A stretch of 64,000 bases of DNA from Panicum virgatum (taxonomy: Eukaryota; Streptophyta; Magnoliopsida; Poales; Poaceae). A model generated the notes under the pieces. That model was not told the origin of the DNA. It searched no databases and saw only the letters and a program-made list of their open reading frames with translations. A program made the position numbers and the translations under genes. The stretch spans positions 20,347,033-20,411,032 of the forward strand of contig NC_053153.1 of NCBI RefSeq assembly GCF_016808335.1. Reading direction: 5' to 3'. Below are positions 1 through 12,203 of the stretch, piece after piece. Numbering within the stretch: the first letter of the stretch is position 1; each line of letters starts with the position of its first letter.

Positions 1-3000
1 TGCACTCCCCTCCAGAGATGAGCCTGAGGATTGCCAACCTGAAGCTTTTGTGCCACCATCTAGGGATGGACCTGATGCAGCAGTTGGTTTTGGTTTTACC
101 TGAAAGAATCAGAAGCACTATGTTCTTTAGTTAAAACAAATTAAGATTTTTCTCTAGTCAAAAGATAAATCAGTGGGAAGCCTACTCCCAGTTAGATATT
201 TGAATAGCATTACCTCTGTTTGTCCAGGACCAGTGGAGGCACTTGAGTTTCCATGTTGCATCTTTTTCTCCACTTGTGTCGGTAAAGTTTCAACAAAAAT
301 ATTATGTCTTTGGTCTGCTATTACCTCCTCTATGATGCATGAAGCATCTTTTCCATCAGCTCCAAGACCTGTAGAAGATTTTGTAAGATTAAAAGTTGTC
401 AAGGAAGCAAAAAATAGAAAATGGTAGGCACTTAACCTGAGGAAGGTTGGAGAGCAGGTGTTGGTGAAGGCATTGACCACATGTCATTTCCAGGGTCATC
501 TTGTACACCCCACAGAGCAGAATCAACAGCTTCACCCTGATAGTAACTTTGTTCACCCCAAGGCGACAATGCAATAGGACTAGAGCATTGTGGTTGTTCT
601 TCCTCAGCTGAAGCTGGCACAAAATTTTCTGAAGGCGCGGCCTCATGCATACTATATTTTTCACAGCTTTGTTCCGTTAACGATTCCAACACATCTGATA
701 CAGCAATCCCTTCAGCATCAGATACAGGATTAACCAGTTTGTTATTTCTCTTTACTGTAGTCTCTTCAAATAGATGCTTCATTTGAGTGATAGTTTCCCT
801 ATCTCTTAAATGTCTTTCTTCTAGACATGATCTTTCCTTGAGTGAATGCAAGCTATCAATTTTACTAGCAGGTCGGTCCAACGGTTCTGATACAAAAGAT
901 GTTGAAGAGTAGACGCATGTCTTTGTAGCTAAATCTTCAGGTGCTACTGATGTTGATCCTAACTGGTTCATCGAAGGCTTCTTCCTCTCCAGTTTTGGGG
1001 TTGGACTAGGGTACTCACACTCAACATCTTGAGTTTTTGAGGAAAACACTGGGCCACTTTTAGGTCCAGGAAGGTGATCAAATGGTGCATTCGATGCGTC
1101 AGGTCGGCATGCTTTATGCTGATTCATGGTTGCCTCACTCTTACTAGAATTTGCGGTAGATGCAGATGGACCTGGTTGGGGAAGGCAGGCAGGAGCTCCT
1201 GACTGAATAGACACAACAGAAGCAGAACTTGAATCTCTGTCTTCGACAGGATTTGTTGGAGAACAGCTCTCAGGCTTTGCTAAAGCAATAGATAACTGCA
1301 GGTCATGAGTGCCACCATTTGTTGCTGAACTCCAGTAACAGCGTTCCTGCTGGCACATGGCTTTGAACTCTGGCAGACTTGTAGTACTATGAGAAGTAGC
1401 AGGGTCCCTCTCAGATTGTTCTGCAGTAAGAACTGAGACTTTATGCCGATTACTCATAGAGGAAGTTTGTAATTGGTCCTCCATAGAGCAACTGTCAGGA
1501 TGCTGCTCCACATTACTCTTGCGACTATCATTCATGGGCGCTATGGTTGAATTCCACATACCACCATTGTCCTGACAACTGCTCCATTCACCAACCCGTT
1601 CACTTGGGACCCTCTCATCATGAGAGCTAGGTGGTGCAGATGAACCTGCTGAAGATAGAATGGTTGATGAATAGCTAACCTGATGCTGGACCTGGCCATG
1701 CAAAGTGTGAGCATCATTCAGTGACCTCCATGGTAAAGTTGCACCCAGAGGCTTTGGATCTTCTTTTGTAGTATGAGAACCCTCAGCAAACTGCCTAGAT
1801 GGCGCATAAGAATACACGGCATTATAACCAATAGGGTAGGAAGAGTTATTTGCAACTAAATTTGAGTTGATTCTATCTTGCCCAGTGCCTGCCCATATTG
1901 ATTTATCACTGGTAGAGAGTGCTGAAGGCTGAACGAAATCTGTCTGCTGTTTCTTGAGCACTTCAGTCAACAGAAGCGAGTTCTCTTCACTCTCAAATGT
2001 CAGCCATATTCTCAGGTCGCGTGGGAAGTAACTTACCCAATTGGATAACTGCGAAAGAGTAAACGGGCCCTGAACAGTTCCCTTAGGGTCCTTGTAGTGC
2101 CAAACTTGTTCTGGCTCAGTGTTATTTGATACAGCCCCAAGCAATGCAGGCTCTGCTGTCTTGTTTAAATTAATGTTACTTCCTGCTCCTGATTTATGGC
2201 CTACATCCTCTGTTGGTGCACTACTCGTGAAGCTGCTTCCATCCAGCCACTTCTGCATATGATTCTCCCCAGAATTTGATTGTTCTCCTTTTCTTCCTAG
2301 ATCTGGTCCATTCCTATTTATTGTCCAATCAACTGCATACAAAATCAACAAGCAAATTTGCAAAAGTTCAATATAACCAGAGCACATCATTCTAGAATAG
2401 GAACAGTTCAGGTAGATTTAGTACCGGCTTTCTTATAATCCTGTTCTTCAGCAGATTCATAATTTGGAGCCATGTGGGGATCAACATGTACTTCTGGCAC
2501 TTCGTTAATCATGCGGGCTTTTTCTTCAGGAGTGTCAAGAAGCTGCAACTTTTCTACACACTCTCTCAATGTATGATACAGTTAAGGATCATAAATGATG
2601 ATCACTAAGAGCATTTTTTATGCCAATCATAATTGGCATAGGCAAGATGGAGCCTTAAGACACTTAAGGCTACGAAATAAATTCTAAGACATTCTTTTAA
2701 CAAGGTTCTGACATCAAAACCATGATAATCAAAGAACGTCATAGCATAAAATCTTTGAGCTTTTATCAGATGTATCATCTCAGTGCAATAAAATTTTAAT
2801 CGTATTTGTCAAAAGCTGTAGTGATAGCAGATCTTTTACAAATATCTCAGCAGTCAGAATTCAAAGAGAATGACAAGACACAAAGCTACCAGACCAATTC
2901 AGGAATATCCTAATGGACACAAGAAAACTTTTTCTGAAAAATTATAGCTGAACATCTCCAGATTAGTATGAAACCCAAGGTACTTAGCAAACCCATAAAA

Positions 3001-6000
3001 GCGTATTTTCAAGAAATTCTTTTCTGAAAATTTAGCATATCCATAAAAGCATATTCTCAGAGGTTTTGCTGAAACTTCAATAAAGAAAACTGAATTTCTA
3101 TATTTTTACCAAAATACCAATGCCAAATAACAGTTTCCTCCATCAAGCATATGCAACTCAGCATACAACAACAACAACAACATAGCCTTTTTTCCCAAGC
3201 AAGTTGGGGTAGGCTAGATTGAGTTGCATGCACCAACCAATTCAACCCAAAAGCTTAAGCTGATGGGAAGAGGTGGGCAGTTCACTTATACTTCAACACT
3301 CCCCCCACATGCAGGCTACGCCAGGCCTCAAACGTGGAAATAGGAGTCGGCTGCAATTCTTTTATTTTCGCGCCTGCCAGAATTCGAACTCGAGACATCT
3401 GGCCCTGATACCATATTGAGTTGCATGCACCAACCAATTTAACCCAAGAGCTTAAGCTGATGGGAAGAGGTGGGCAATTCACTTACACTTCAACATGCTA
3501 GATGATATATCCAAAACAAATGGTCCCCAGGAACAAAGGGGCAGAAAAAAAATTTAAAAAAAAGGAACAGTAGCACATTACTACAAGAAAAGGATATTGC
3601 TTTCGACGTCCAGTTTCACTAGCACGATCACGAAGATGGCTCAGCCTCTGTTTCTCATTTTCCAACCACTGGAAAATAATTTAACAAAGAACATCAGGTT
3701 ATTCTAAAATATTGAAGGTTCAGCATGCAGCCAATGTCCATTGATAGATTTTGCTTACATCTTTAAATCGCAGAGATTGGAAGATTTTAGCTTTCTCATA
3801 GACGTCTCCCTGAATCGATAAAAAGGAAAGGATATATCAGACTATGCAAATTTGATATACTTGGGAATCAGATGCGCCATCATATATTGAATCACAGCAG
3901 TACCACTTTTAACCGGGTGGTCAGACCAAATTTCATACTCTGACGTAAGCGCTTGCATTCCTCCTACATAAGCACATGCAAACCTACAGTTTAGAGAGAA
4001 GAAAGCACAAGGAAAATATTCCACTGCTATAGAGATAAGGAGAATCAGAGATATTGCATTTTAATAGCTAGAAAAATTACAACTTGCAAAAAAAAAATTT
4101 AAAAAATAGTCCAGCATGTGTATAATAAAAGAGCAATGGATTCATTATGGGGCAATTCTAAATTGCCAGCAACTTCTAAGGAATGCAAACAGTAATACAG
4201 TATACCACATCATAAGGGCATTTAGCAAAAACAAGAACAGATTAAATCTTCAAGAAAATGAGCATCATTGTGTAGTGTGTACTTCATCAGATTGAATGGA
4301 ACAACTGAGTTAAGATACTGTACGACTGTTCAAAAAAAAAAAGAACTTAGTACTACAATGATACTCAACAACAAACGCTGGTAATTTTATTTTATGCTAT
4401 TAAATTAAGATCCAAATCAGCTCCACCAGCAATTCTAGCCAAAAAAATAAACAATATATTTCTAGGTTGAAGTAATGATTTCCATGGCTCAAGTAAACTT
4501 TAAATATACGGATTATGCTAAAAACCATTACAAATTGCAAAGCCATTTATGATATTTTCGGTACCTAAACAAACAAACTGCGGGCTATCAATAATACTTC
4601 TTGTAATAAACTAATAATATTTATTTTTGCTAAAAGTATATATTAATTAGCCTACAAAAAGATATTAATATATAACAATTTTCAAATCAGTTAGGTTCAT
4701 TTCACAATACTAGCCAGGTATTGAAAAATAAATGCCTCATTGCATCTCCTTGCATGCATCAGCACAGATTTGTTTTATTATTCTTCTTACTCTTACCTCT
4801 GTAAAATACTGATTTGAGATCGTATCCATTGTGATAACCTCTTTTTTATCTAAATTTGATATCTCGAGAGCATAATCCGTTGTCTTTTTACCAATAGTGT
4901 ATCGTTCTGCAACCTTAGGTGTACCTGCATATATAATAAAACGCTGGTTACGTAAGAACTTAGTAGCTCAGATCTGTACTATGTAGAAGCAGTATTCTTA
5001 CCAACAACTTTCACTAGACGGTACATATCTTGCTTGTTGCCAAGACCAGAAATCCTTATCCTCACAAAAGAACCAGCAATTTTGTCAGAGAATGCAGCAT
5101 CATTGTCAATAAGATCCTCCAGCAAGCTGCGACGCAAGTAAATTAAATTGATATTGTGCATGTCAATGGCTGCATAATCATCTAGATTAGTTGTCAGTTC
5201 TCTTTCAATCTTCTTATGAGCCTTCCTCCTCTTATCAGAACCTAATTTAGCCATCAACTCATTATATCCTCCAGCATCTGCTTCAGCAGAATCTGAATCA
5301 ACTGCTTGTTGACTATCTGCATTTAATATTGGAGTCTGTTTCACAAGATAATGCATCTCCAAAAGCTTCAACATTTCAATATGACTAACACGTGGTTTTC
5401 TAAACAAATTGCTAAGCCTTGAATCACAGATCACTTGACTTTTTCTGCGAGGATCACGGAGGTTATTTTGCTTTATATATTCAAGCAAAAGAACCTGGAC
5501 ATCAGACTGGGAAATATAGGAACTATCACCATTTCTCATGTGTCCAATGAACTCCAATAGCTCAGATGAAGCCCATTCTGTAACACCTGGCAAGGACATA
5601 CCTTCACTTTTCGATCCATTTGGTAAGCTTCCAGCACTGTTGATTGAGATTCCACACTGCCTAGCAGTAATACTACTGTCCTTTTTGCGTTTTTGTCCTC
5701 TTTTTCCTGAAAAATTATTCCGTCTTCGCTTCCTCGAAGAGATGTCAAAACTAGCATCTTGGTCATCATTTGCATCATATAAATCATCAGATGACTCCTC
5801 TTTCTCTCTCCTAACAGCAGTAGTAGGGACACTCCAATGGCTCTTGGCACTGACTAGCTCTTCCAATGTCAATAAATGCTTCCCTTTCAGATCCAACCAA
5901 TATAACTTGAAAAGATACTCCCAGCTATTTTTATCATCAAAATCAACTCCAACCTGAAAAGGGCATCAGAGGATGACCAACAGATCATTTCAAGATGTGC

Positions 6001-7990
6001 ACAACTAAACCTAGGATGAAATTATTGACCAAAGTGTCAAAAAGGTAGTACTGCTTGTTTCAAGCAAGGTCTCTGCTGAAAGCAGAAGAATACTTACCAA
6101 GTTTACTAGCAATGCAGTGAATTTATCTGGATCAGTGTCCATTCAGTTAAGGAATGAGTTCCTAAAAATTACTTAGTATCTAGTTCACCCAGGTTAAAAA
6201 AATCAATATATTACGACATTTTGAGCTTCGAAGGTGATGTCAACTTATGGACAGGCTGTCTTAGTCACTTGCAGTGCCAATTTATGACTTTTGCATGCCA
6301 TGTCAGCTTGCTAGCTGTAAGTATCTATTAATCATGCGTTTAAGTTTGAACGCTCAATCGCCAAAACTTAAAAGTACACGGACCCAAATGAAGCATAAAA
6401 TAAAGTTGGGACCAATAATGGTATTACTCGATTGTATTTACTTTTTCACTGAGAGCAGGAATAACTTTCTTCCTATACATATCTTTGTGTACAAAACGTA
6501 CCGTTATTGAAGAAATGGAAAGTATAGGACAAAAAGTAGGGTACCTTTGCACCATCATCTTTGGATTCTATCAACAATATTGTGCCATAACATGTATCAC
6601 AGAAGCCCTTGTTCCCTCTAACACCAAAGAATTTTCCTTGTTTGATGCACCCTTTGCAGACGGAGTACGTGCAGGTATAGCACATGTAGTGTACTGCCTT
6701 TTCACAGCTGCTGCATATGTGCCACCCTGACATGTGTGACATCAAGATATAAGTGCATATGAAACTGATCCCTCATGAATTATAATGATTCACACAATCA
6801 CAATTCATAAATGTGATAAATCATCAAAACAAGATGCTTTTGTAGCTGAGCTCCTACCCAGATAAAATATAGTGCCAAAAGAACACATTCTTCTCTCCTC
6901 TGTCAATCTAAGTACAATAAATCCCATTTGAATCCGGTCTTTAGCGGATTATTAAAAATCCCCAACAAAGAATCATTCCGGAATATTCTATACTGCTAAT
7001 TTTTCCCTCTTCTACCCATCTACATAGTAACATAAAATCATCTTCCATTTGCATGCTGGAGGTGACTGAGGTGGCAAGATTACCATAACTGGCTGATTTA
7101 TTTAATTTGGTAGTATATACATTAATTACCATTCGTTTGCTTGAATGTAAGTACATTTATTTCTTGCAAACATTTCCTACTTTTCCAACAGCAATCTTGG
7201 CTTGCATTATCTCAAAAGTCATGGCATGACAAAGTAGTAATAACATCTACTTGAGCATTAATTATGTACTACTAGTCGTTTATCTATTCTACTAGAAATG
7301 AGTCAACATTGAAAAGAGAGAAGCCACAGGGTCGAAGAGAATAAGCTCACCACAATCCCATTTGCCCCGAGCCCGGAAGAAGGACTCGTCACGCTTGATG
7401 CACGCAGGATGGTACACCTTCGGGCAACCCCTAAAGGCACAAGTGACGCCTATCAGCACGAGCAATCAAACTTCAACCTGCATTACCGTTCCGGGATATA
7501 CAGCAGCAAATGGCCACCATGACACATACCTCCGGTCGCAGACCACGAGGTCGCCCCCGTCGAAACAGATGAAGCAGACGACCTCCTCGTCCTTCTTCTT
7601 CACCGGCTTCACCGGCGCGGGAGCGGCTGTTGGCGGCGCGCCGTCCCTGTTCTTCGGCGGCCTCCCCCTCTTCCTCTTCACCGGCGCGGCGGCGGCCGCG
7701 GGCTGCGGTTGCTGATGCTGCTGCTGGTGCGGGGCCACGTCCCCCATGATCGATCCGAGGAACTGCTGGTCGTCAAAACCCCCCTCCGCGTGGCGAGGCG
7801 GCGGCCGAACCTCCTCCTCCCTGGGCGCCGCCGCGGCCGGGGGCTGCAGGTGCAGGTGGGGAGCGGGAGCCGCGTAGCCGCGCAGCGAGGCCGGCACGGG
7901 TGGCGGTGGCGGCGGGAGGCGGAGCTCGGGGGGCCACTCGGCCTCGCCGGGCGAGAGCACCTCGGCGCCGGGGCCCGCGCCCCCGTCCAT
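1..7990 (-). CDS. NERD-like PHD-SWIB-Plus3-GYF protein, 3' end outside window
   Basis: Twelve exons were traced: 7530-7990, 7351-7430, 6545-6726, 5002-5953, 4797-4924, 3904-3963, 3759-3809, 3598-3668, 2425-2570, 437-2332, 214-368 and <1-99. They give 1427 codons in frame. Domains in order: an AT-hook-like KRKRGRPPKN patch; an extended PHD finger (about residues 139-235, CFICFDGGDLVVCD then further Cys/His pairs); a SWIB/MDM2 domain (about 363-448); a Plus3 domain starting near 503 and spread over exons 4-9; and a GYF domain (about 785-835, VWHYKDPKGTVQGPF). This order is that of plant zinc finger CCCH domain proteins 19/44 (NERD), which link histone H3 binding to small-RNA silencing. In that family the CCCH finger is at the C terminus, which would lie outside this window. 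The start is the ATG at 7990 in a GC-rich first exon. Family assignment is strong; whether this is the NERD orthologue is inference. Confidence 0.93.
3165..3218 (-). repeat. RTE-type LINE 3' tail fragment, split by the SMART element
   Basis: The stretch (CAA)n then CATAGCC, a T-run and CAAGCAAGTTGGGGTAGG is the same sequence that ends the RTE LINE at 47503 in this window. It is therefore a short 5'-truncated LINE copy in reverse orientation. Sequence resembling the LINE appears to resume after the SMART element at 3497, so the LINE tail was there first. Confidence 0.7.
3219..3496 (-). mobile_element. SMART/TRIM-type miniature LTR retrotransposon
   Basis: Read on the minus strand, an 80-bp LTR (3416-3495) is followed by a Met-tRNA-type primer site TGGTATCAGGGCC (3401-3413), a body of about 100 bp, a purine tract GTGGGGGGAG, and a second LTR (3218-3298). 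The two LTRs differ at only a few bases. Direct repeats GCTAGA at 3213-3218 and 3497-3502 flank the unit and are its target duplication. About 278 bp with no coding capacity fits the small LTR retrotransposons of grasses, which depend on proteins supplied by other elements. Confidence 0.82.
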
Positions 7991-9053
7991 GGATCGGGCC
8001 GGGGCGGCTCGCTAGACTGGGAACCCTAACCCTAGCCCGGCCTCCGCCCTCGCCGTCGCCGCGGCGCCCCCGTGACCGTGAGGCGCGAGAGGCTCTCGGG
8101 TTGGTGTACGACTGCGAGCGCGTGAGGAGCCCAGCGAGAGAGAGAGGGACACGGGGCGCGGCGGAAGCTCGAAACGGGAAGGCGGGGGGTGGGCAGGCGC
8201 GCTGGCGTAAAAACGTGGAGGGCTTTCCCGTTTTCCCACCCGGTGAAAAAAATCGGCCGCGATCCGGGTGGGGTGGTTTTCGGCGTGGGGGCCTTTTGGG
8301 TTTTTGGCTCCGCCGGGTCGGTGCGGCGCGGTGCGTGCCAGCGGCGCCGGCGACGCGACGCGACAGGAGCGAGCAAGAGCGAGGCAGGCGCACGGACGGT
8401 GAGAGGGAAAAGGCTGGGGCCGCGCCCTTTTCCGCCGCGGCGCCGGTCCCCCCTCCCCGGCGCGGCGGCGATCGGGCGGGGCGGGGAGACGTGTGGCCGT
8501 AAGACGGGCGGGCGGCCGTGGTTGGTCGCTGCAGTTATTGGTGGGCGGGCGGTGGGCGCGAGTCCGAGGCGGTGGCCGTGTGCGGCGTGGGCGCGCGCCA
8601 ACTTTTTGACCCCTGTGTTGTGCGCGTGGTGCGGGACAGGGCAGGGCGGTTTCTCGGGTTTCTCGGCGTTACTATACCGTGGTTCCCGGCGTGCTCCCGC
8701 GGCCGTTTCCGGTTCCTGCGGGACGCGGGCGGGCGGCGATGGATGCCGTGGGCGTCGGCTCGTGCGTGGGGTGGGGGGCGTGCGCATGCGCCCGGGCCGC
8801 GGCGGCGGGCCAAGGAGTGGAGCGCCGCCGGTTGCCGGAGATACGCCGGAGCAGTTGCGTCGCGTCGCGTCGCGTGCGGTACGTGGCGGTGAGGGCGGGC
8901 CCGTGCTTACACAGTTAGTACACCTAACACGGCGGGCGATGTGGGGTCCGGTCTTGTGTTCCGCTTCCGCACATGACGGGCAGGCAGAGAGCTCCGGTCC
9001 AGCCCACCCTCTTTGCTGGTCCTTCTCCTTCGTTGCAGGCTTGCAGCCACGAC
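7991..9053. promoter_or_regulatory. GC-rich upstream region of the NERD-like gene
   Basis: About 1 kb of very CpG-rich sequence precedes the first exon. It holds the presumed 5' leader and promoter of the minus-strand gene. Many long overlapping reading frames exist on both strands, but they have low-complexity Arg/Gly/Pro/Ala composition and no recognisable domain, so none is called a gene. No clear TATA box was found. The gypsy element begins at its far edge. Confidence 0.55.
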
Positions 9054-9058
9054 ATCAT

Positions 9059-9596
9059 TGTTGGGACACAACCTTCGGATTGGACGCCGAAGGTTCGTGA
9101 AGACCAGACGGCGTACGAAGCCATCTTCACTGGTCTTCGGGTCGTAACCCGAAGACTCGCGAGGGCCGGTCGACGGGAGCGTCACGGCGGAGTAAGCAAC
9201 GAGCCACGTAGCCCACGCTCGTCTTCGGGTCGAAAGTCGAAGACGAGCGAAGACCGGGCGATGCGAGAATCGGCGAGGAGTAAGCGACAGGCCACGTGGT
9301 CCTCGTCGAGAAGGCCGAAGAGGACTATCTGGAGTTGTGGGCCCGTCTGAGTTGTGGCGCACTCAACTTGTATTAGGGAAATTACGTGTACGTCCAGGAA
9401 TATTCTAGGAATATGACCGTTGTAAGGGTGTAGAAGAGTAATTGTACATGGGAGGTGTAACGCCACCTATAAATACCCCCTGTAATGTTCATTGAGGGGG
9501 GACATTGAGTAGAGAGAGAATATTCACTACTTGAATTGTGTGCTTGCTCATTATTGTTGTAGTGTCCGTCCGTTCCGGAGACACTCTCCACCAACA
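9059..9596 (+). repeat. 5' LTR of the gypsy element
   Basis: Begins TGTTGGGACA and ends CCACCAACA. A TATA box TATAAATA is at 9468-9475. The upstream half holds three perfect inverted repeats with a CTTCGG/CCGAAG core: 9071-9078 with 9087-9094; 9133-9142 with 9147-9156; and 9216-9227 with 9238-9249. Confidence 0.93.
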
Positions 9597-9599
9597 GTT

Positions 9600-9610
9600 T
9601 GGCGCCCACC
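9600..9610 (+). promoter_or_regulatory. Primer binding site of the gypsy element
   Basis: TGGCGCCCACC lies three bases past the end of the 5' LTR, the normal place for the tRNA primer site. The tRNA was not identified. Confidence 0.6.
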
Positions 9611-9629
9611 CGTCGGTTCGATACACAAC

Positions 9630-12203
9630 ATGGCGGCGACGAAGAAGAGAGGAACCACCGGAGCCACTTCGGTGGACACGACGACGACGACAACGACACC
9701 CTCGTAGGGCGAAGTGGCAGCAACACAGGTGAACGGGACTAGCAGCGACGGCGTCTCCGTCGACACCCTTGCAGATGGCCAGCTTGAAGTCAACCTTCTG
9801 GACCTCGGCGTCTCAGCCGAAGACATCGCAGCGATGCGTCGTATCGACGCTCTCATCGAAGAGGCACGAAGGGCTCAGCAGTAGGCCTTGGAAGCAGAAC
9901 CTTCGGAGCCACAGATGACGACAAGAGCGAAGGGGAAGCAGACCATGCTCACCGAAGCAGAGCGTCAAGAGCAGTACAACAAGTTGAGGAAGGAAGAGCT
10001 TCGCTGCAAGGCGATGCAGGAGAAGCTCCGTGCCCAGCGGCTGCAGCTCGAGAAATTGCAGGCACCACCACAACCACCACCGCAGAAGGAGATGATCGGG
10101 GTCAACCCGCGGCAACAAGAACCACCAAGGTTCCGCCCAAAGTTCGTGCCAGTCGAAGAGATTTCTGACCATTCTGAGTCAGACGGCGAAGAGCGCTACC
10201 GAAGAAGGCATCAAAGAATATCACCATTGTCCGGAGAGCTGGAGGAGGTGCAGTGGCCTCATCGCCTCAACCCAGCAATATTGCCGCAGTTCGATGGGGA
10301 GTCAGACCCCAAAGAGTTCCTCCTCAAATACGAAGCCACCATTGAAGCATCAGGAGGAGGCACCGCGTGTAAAGCGAAGGCGCTCGTCCTCGCATTGAAG
10401 GGCTTGGCGCAGCGTTGGTATGCAAACATCCCACCAGGAACCATTCTCTCTTGGAAGCAGCTTCGCCTTGAGTTATGTGCAAGTTTCTGCGCCGTGAGGC
10501 CCGACGAAGTCACATCTTGCGATTTTCACGATCTAAGGCAAGGAAGCATGACCTTGCAAGAATATCTTCAGAGTGTCATGAAGAGTGTCATGAAGCTTCG
10601 CGCAAGAGCACCAAATGTTGCCGACTAGAGCATCATCGATTCGGTGTTGAAGGGGATCAACCTGGGACCATGCGGAGAATACATATCACGGCGCAAGCCG
10701 AAGACAGTCACGAAGCTGTTCGAGATAATGCAAGAATATTGCATATCCGACCGTGCGAAGAGGAGAAAACTCGAGGAGAAGAACGAGCAGAAGAAGTCGC
10801 GAAGCAGCGAGAGGTCCCATTCAAAATCGTGGCACGCTGACGAGCTGAAGCAGAGAAGAACAGTGAACAACGTGTCCGAAGAGGAGCCCCGAGAGCACAG
10901 ACACTATCACAGGGGCAAAGGCGAGAGGGACCGCCACGAAGAAAGATCCAACCACGATGATCATCACCATCGCAAAGAACGATACAACAAAGGCCGAAGA
11001 GACAGCGGCGGTCGAAGAGAGAAAATTCCATTCTGTTTCTTCCACGGTAAGGACAAAGGCCATTGGACAAATGAATGCCCTTTCGCCATTGAAAGGAAAG
11101 AAGAGTTTGATCGGCAGAATTCCCAGCCAGCGAAGCCAGTCAATCATGCCTCACAGTTGCCACTTCAGTCTTCGACGACGGCAACCACTTGGGCTCCTAC
11201 GCCAAATTGGCCGGTGTCATACCCGGTCTTCAACTACAATCTGCTACCATATGCGCCACCTTCGCAACAATCAGTACCTATGCTACCACCTCTGCAGTAT
11301 AGTCAGACATGGTCGAGGAGCTCCACGCAACAGTCTTACAACCCGACAACTTTACCCCCACCTCCGAAACTCGAACCGGGGCAGATACCAGAAAGGGCAA
11401 GCGAGGGACCCTCCGGCAGCAGGGTTAACATCATCAATGCCATCTCCGGAGAATCCAACGAACCAGTACATGAGACGAAGAAGCAACGCAAAGAATACTT
11501 CAGAACCGTCTCCCACGTCAGTGAGGGCAGATGCTTCCGAACAACTTGGTCGCATGTCCCAATATCTTTCACACAGGCAGACCTTCGGCTGCAACACTAC
11601 CCACATAATGACCCCCTCGTCATAAGGGCAAACATCGGCAAGAATTCAGTGCACTTCACAGGGAATGATGTAGGGAGAATCTTGGTGGACAATGGGAGCT
11701 CTGCAGATATCCTCGTGTGGCAGTGCTTCGTCAAAATGGGGTTCACAGAAACAGCACTGAAGAAGTCACAGTATCCGCTTATTGGATTCGGAGGCAAGAG
11801 AATCGAAGCTCTTGGAAAGATAGAGCTCAATGTCACGTTCGGCGAAGGTGCAGCGCAGAGAACCGAAACAATAACCTTCGATGTGGTCGACATTAACTAC
11901 CCATACAACGCCATCTTAGGCCGCAACACCTTGGTCAAATTCGCAGCAGTAATCCATCAGTCGTACCTATGCATGAAGCTGCCTACGGCCGGAGGAATTG
12001 TCACAGTCTTCGGCAACCAGGAAGAAGGAAGAAGGTGCGAAGACAACGCATCAACTGCAAACAAGAATGTCCATGTCATTGAAACACCAAATGAGGACAA
12101 TGAGGCTGCAAACAGCGAAGAGCCAGAGAAGTTAGGGGGGTATCCCCGGCGGAACACACGAAGAAGGTGCCATTGTGCGAAGATGTGCCCGACCGAATGG
12201 TGA
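9630..12203 (+). pseudogene. gag-protease region of the gypsy element
   Basis: One frame runs from ATG 9630 to 12203 but is cut by in-frame TAG stops near 9705, 9882 and 10626. The gag core (about 10240-10620) has the Retrotrans_gag pattern, with ILPQFDGESDPKEFL and LKGLAQRWYANIPPG. A basic region rich in Arg, His and Lys follows, then a zinc-knuckle-like CFFHGKDKGHWTNEC. The aspartic protease (about 11640-11960) shows ILVDNGSSADIL and the downstream ILGRNTL. At least one stop looks like CAG to TAG, as expected from decay of methylated cytosine. Confidence 0.85.

Larger units (their letters stand above)
2571..3597 (-). other. AT-AC U12-type intron of the NERD-like gene
   Basis: On the minus strand, exon 8 ends CGAAAGCA at 3598 and is followed by ATATCCTT, an exact U12 donor. 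The intron ends CCTTAACTGTATCATAC at 2571: a U12 branch-site match (TCCTTAAC, 2581-2588) with its adenosine about 11 nt from an AC acceptor. Splicing gives RRKQLRECVEKLQLL, the expected Plus3-distal sequence. No GT-AG or GC-AG choice keeps the frame here, because an in-frame TAA lies just upstream of the acceptor. A LINE tail and a small LTR element sit inside the intron. Confidence 0.9.

Noticed and set aside
3057..3482. Small minus-strand frames at 3057-3245 and 3282-3482
   Set aside because: They fall inside the U12 intron and consist of LINE-tail and SMART sequence.
2571..3597. A GC-AG intron starting at 3600 (AAA|GCAATA)
   Set aside because: No AG acceptor keeps the frame with the next exon; the AT-AC U12 signals fit exactly and give the conserved protein.
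8012..8918. Many frames of 70-300 codons on both strands upstream of the NERD-like gene
   Set aside because: They overlap in all frames, have Arg/Gly/Pro/Ala-rich composition and no domain. This is what very GC-rich DNA gives by chance.
12167..12203. A programmed frameshift between protease and RT in the gypsy element
   Set aside because: The two frames overlap, but no clear slippery heptamer was seen and the element is full of decay, so a plain frameshift mutation is as likely.
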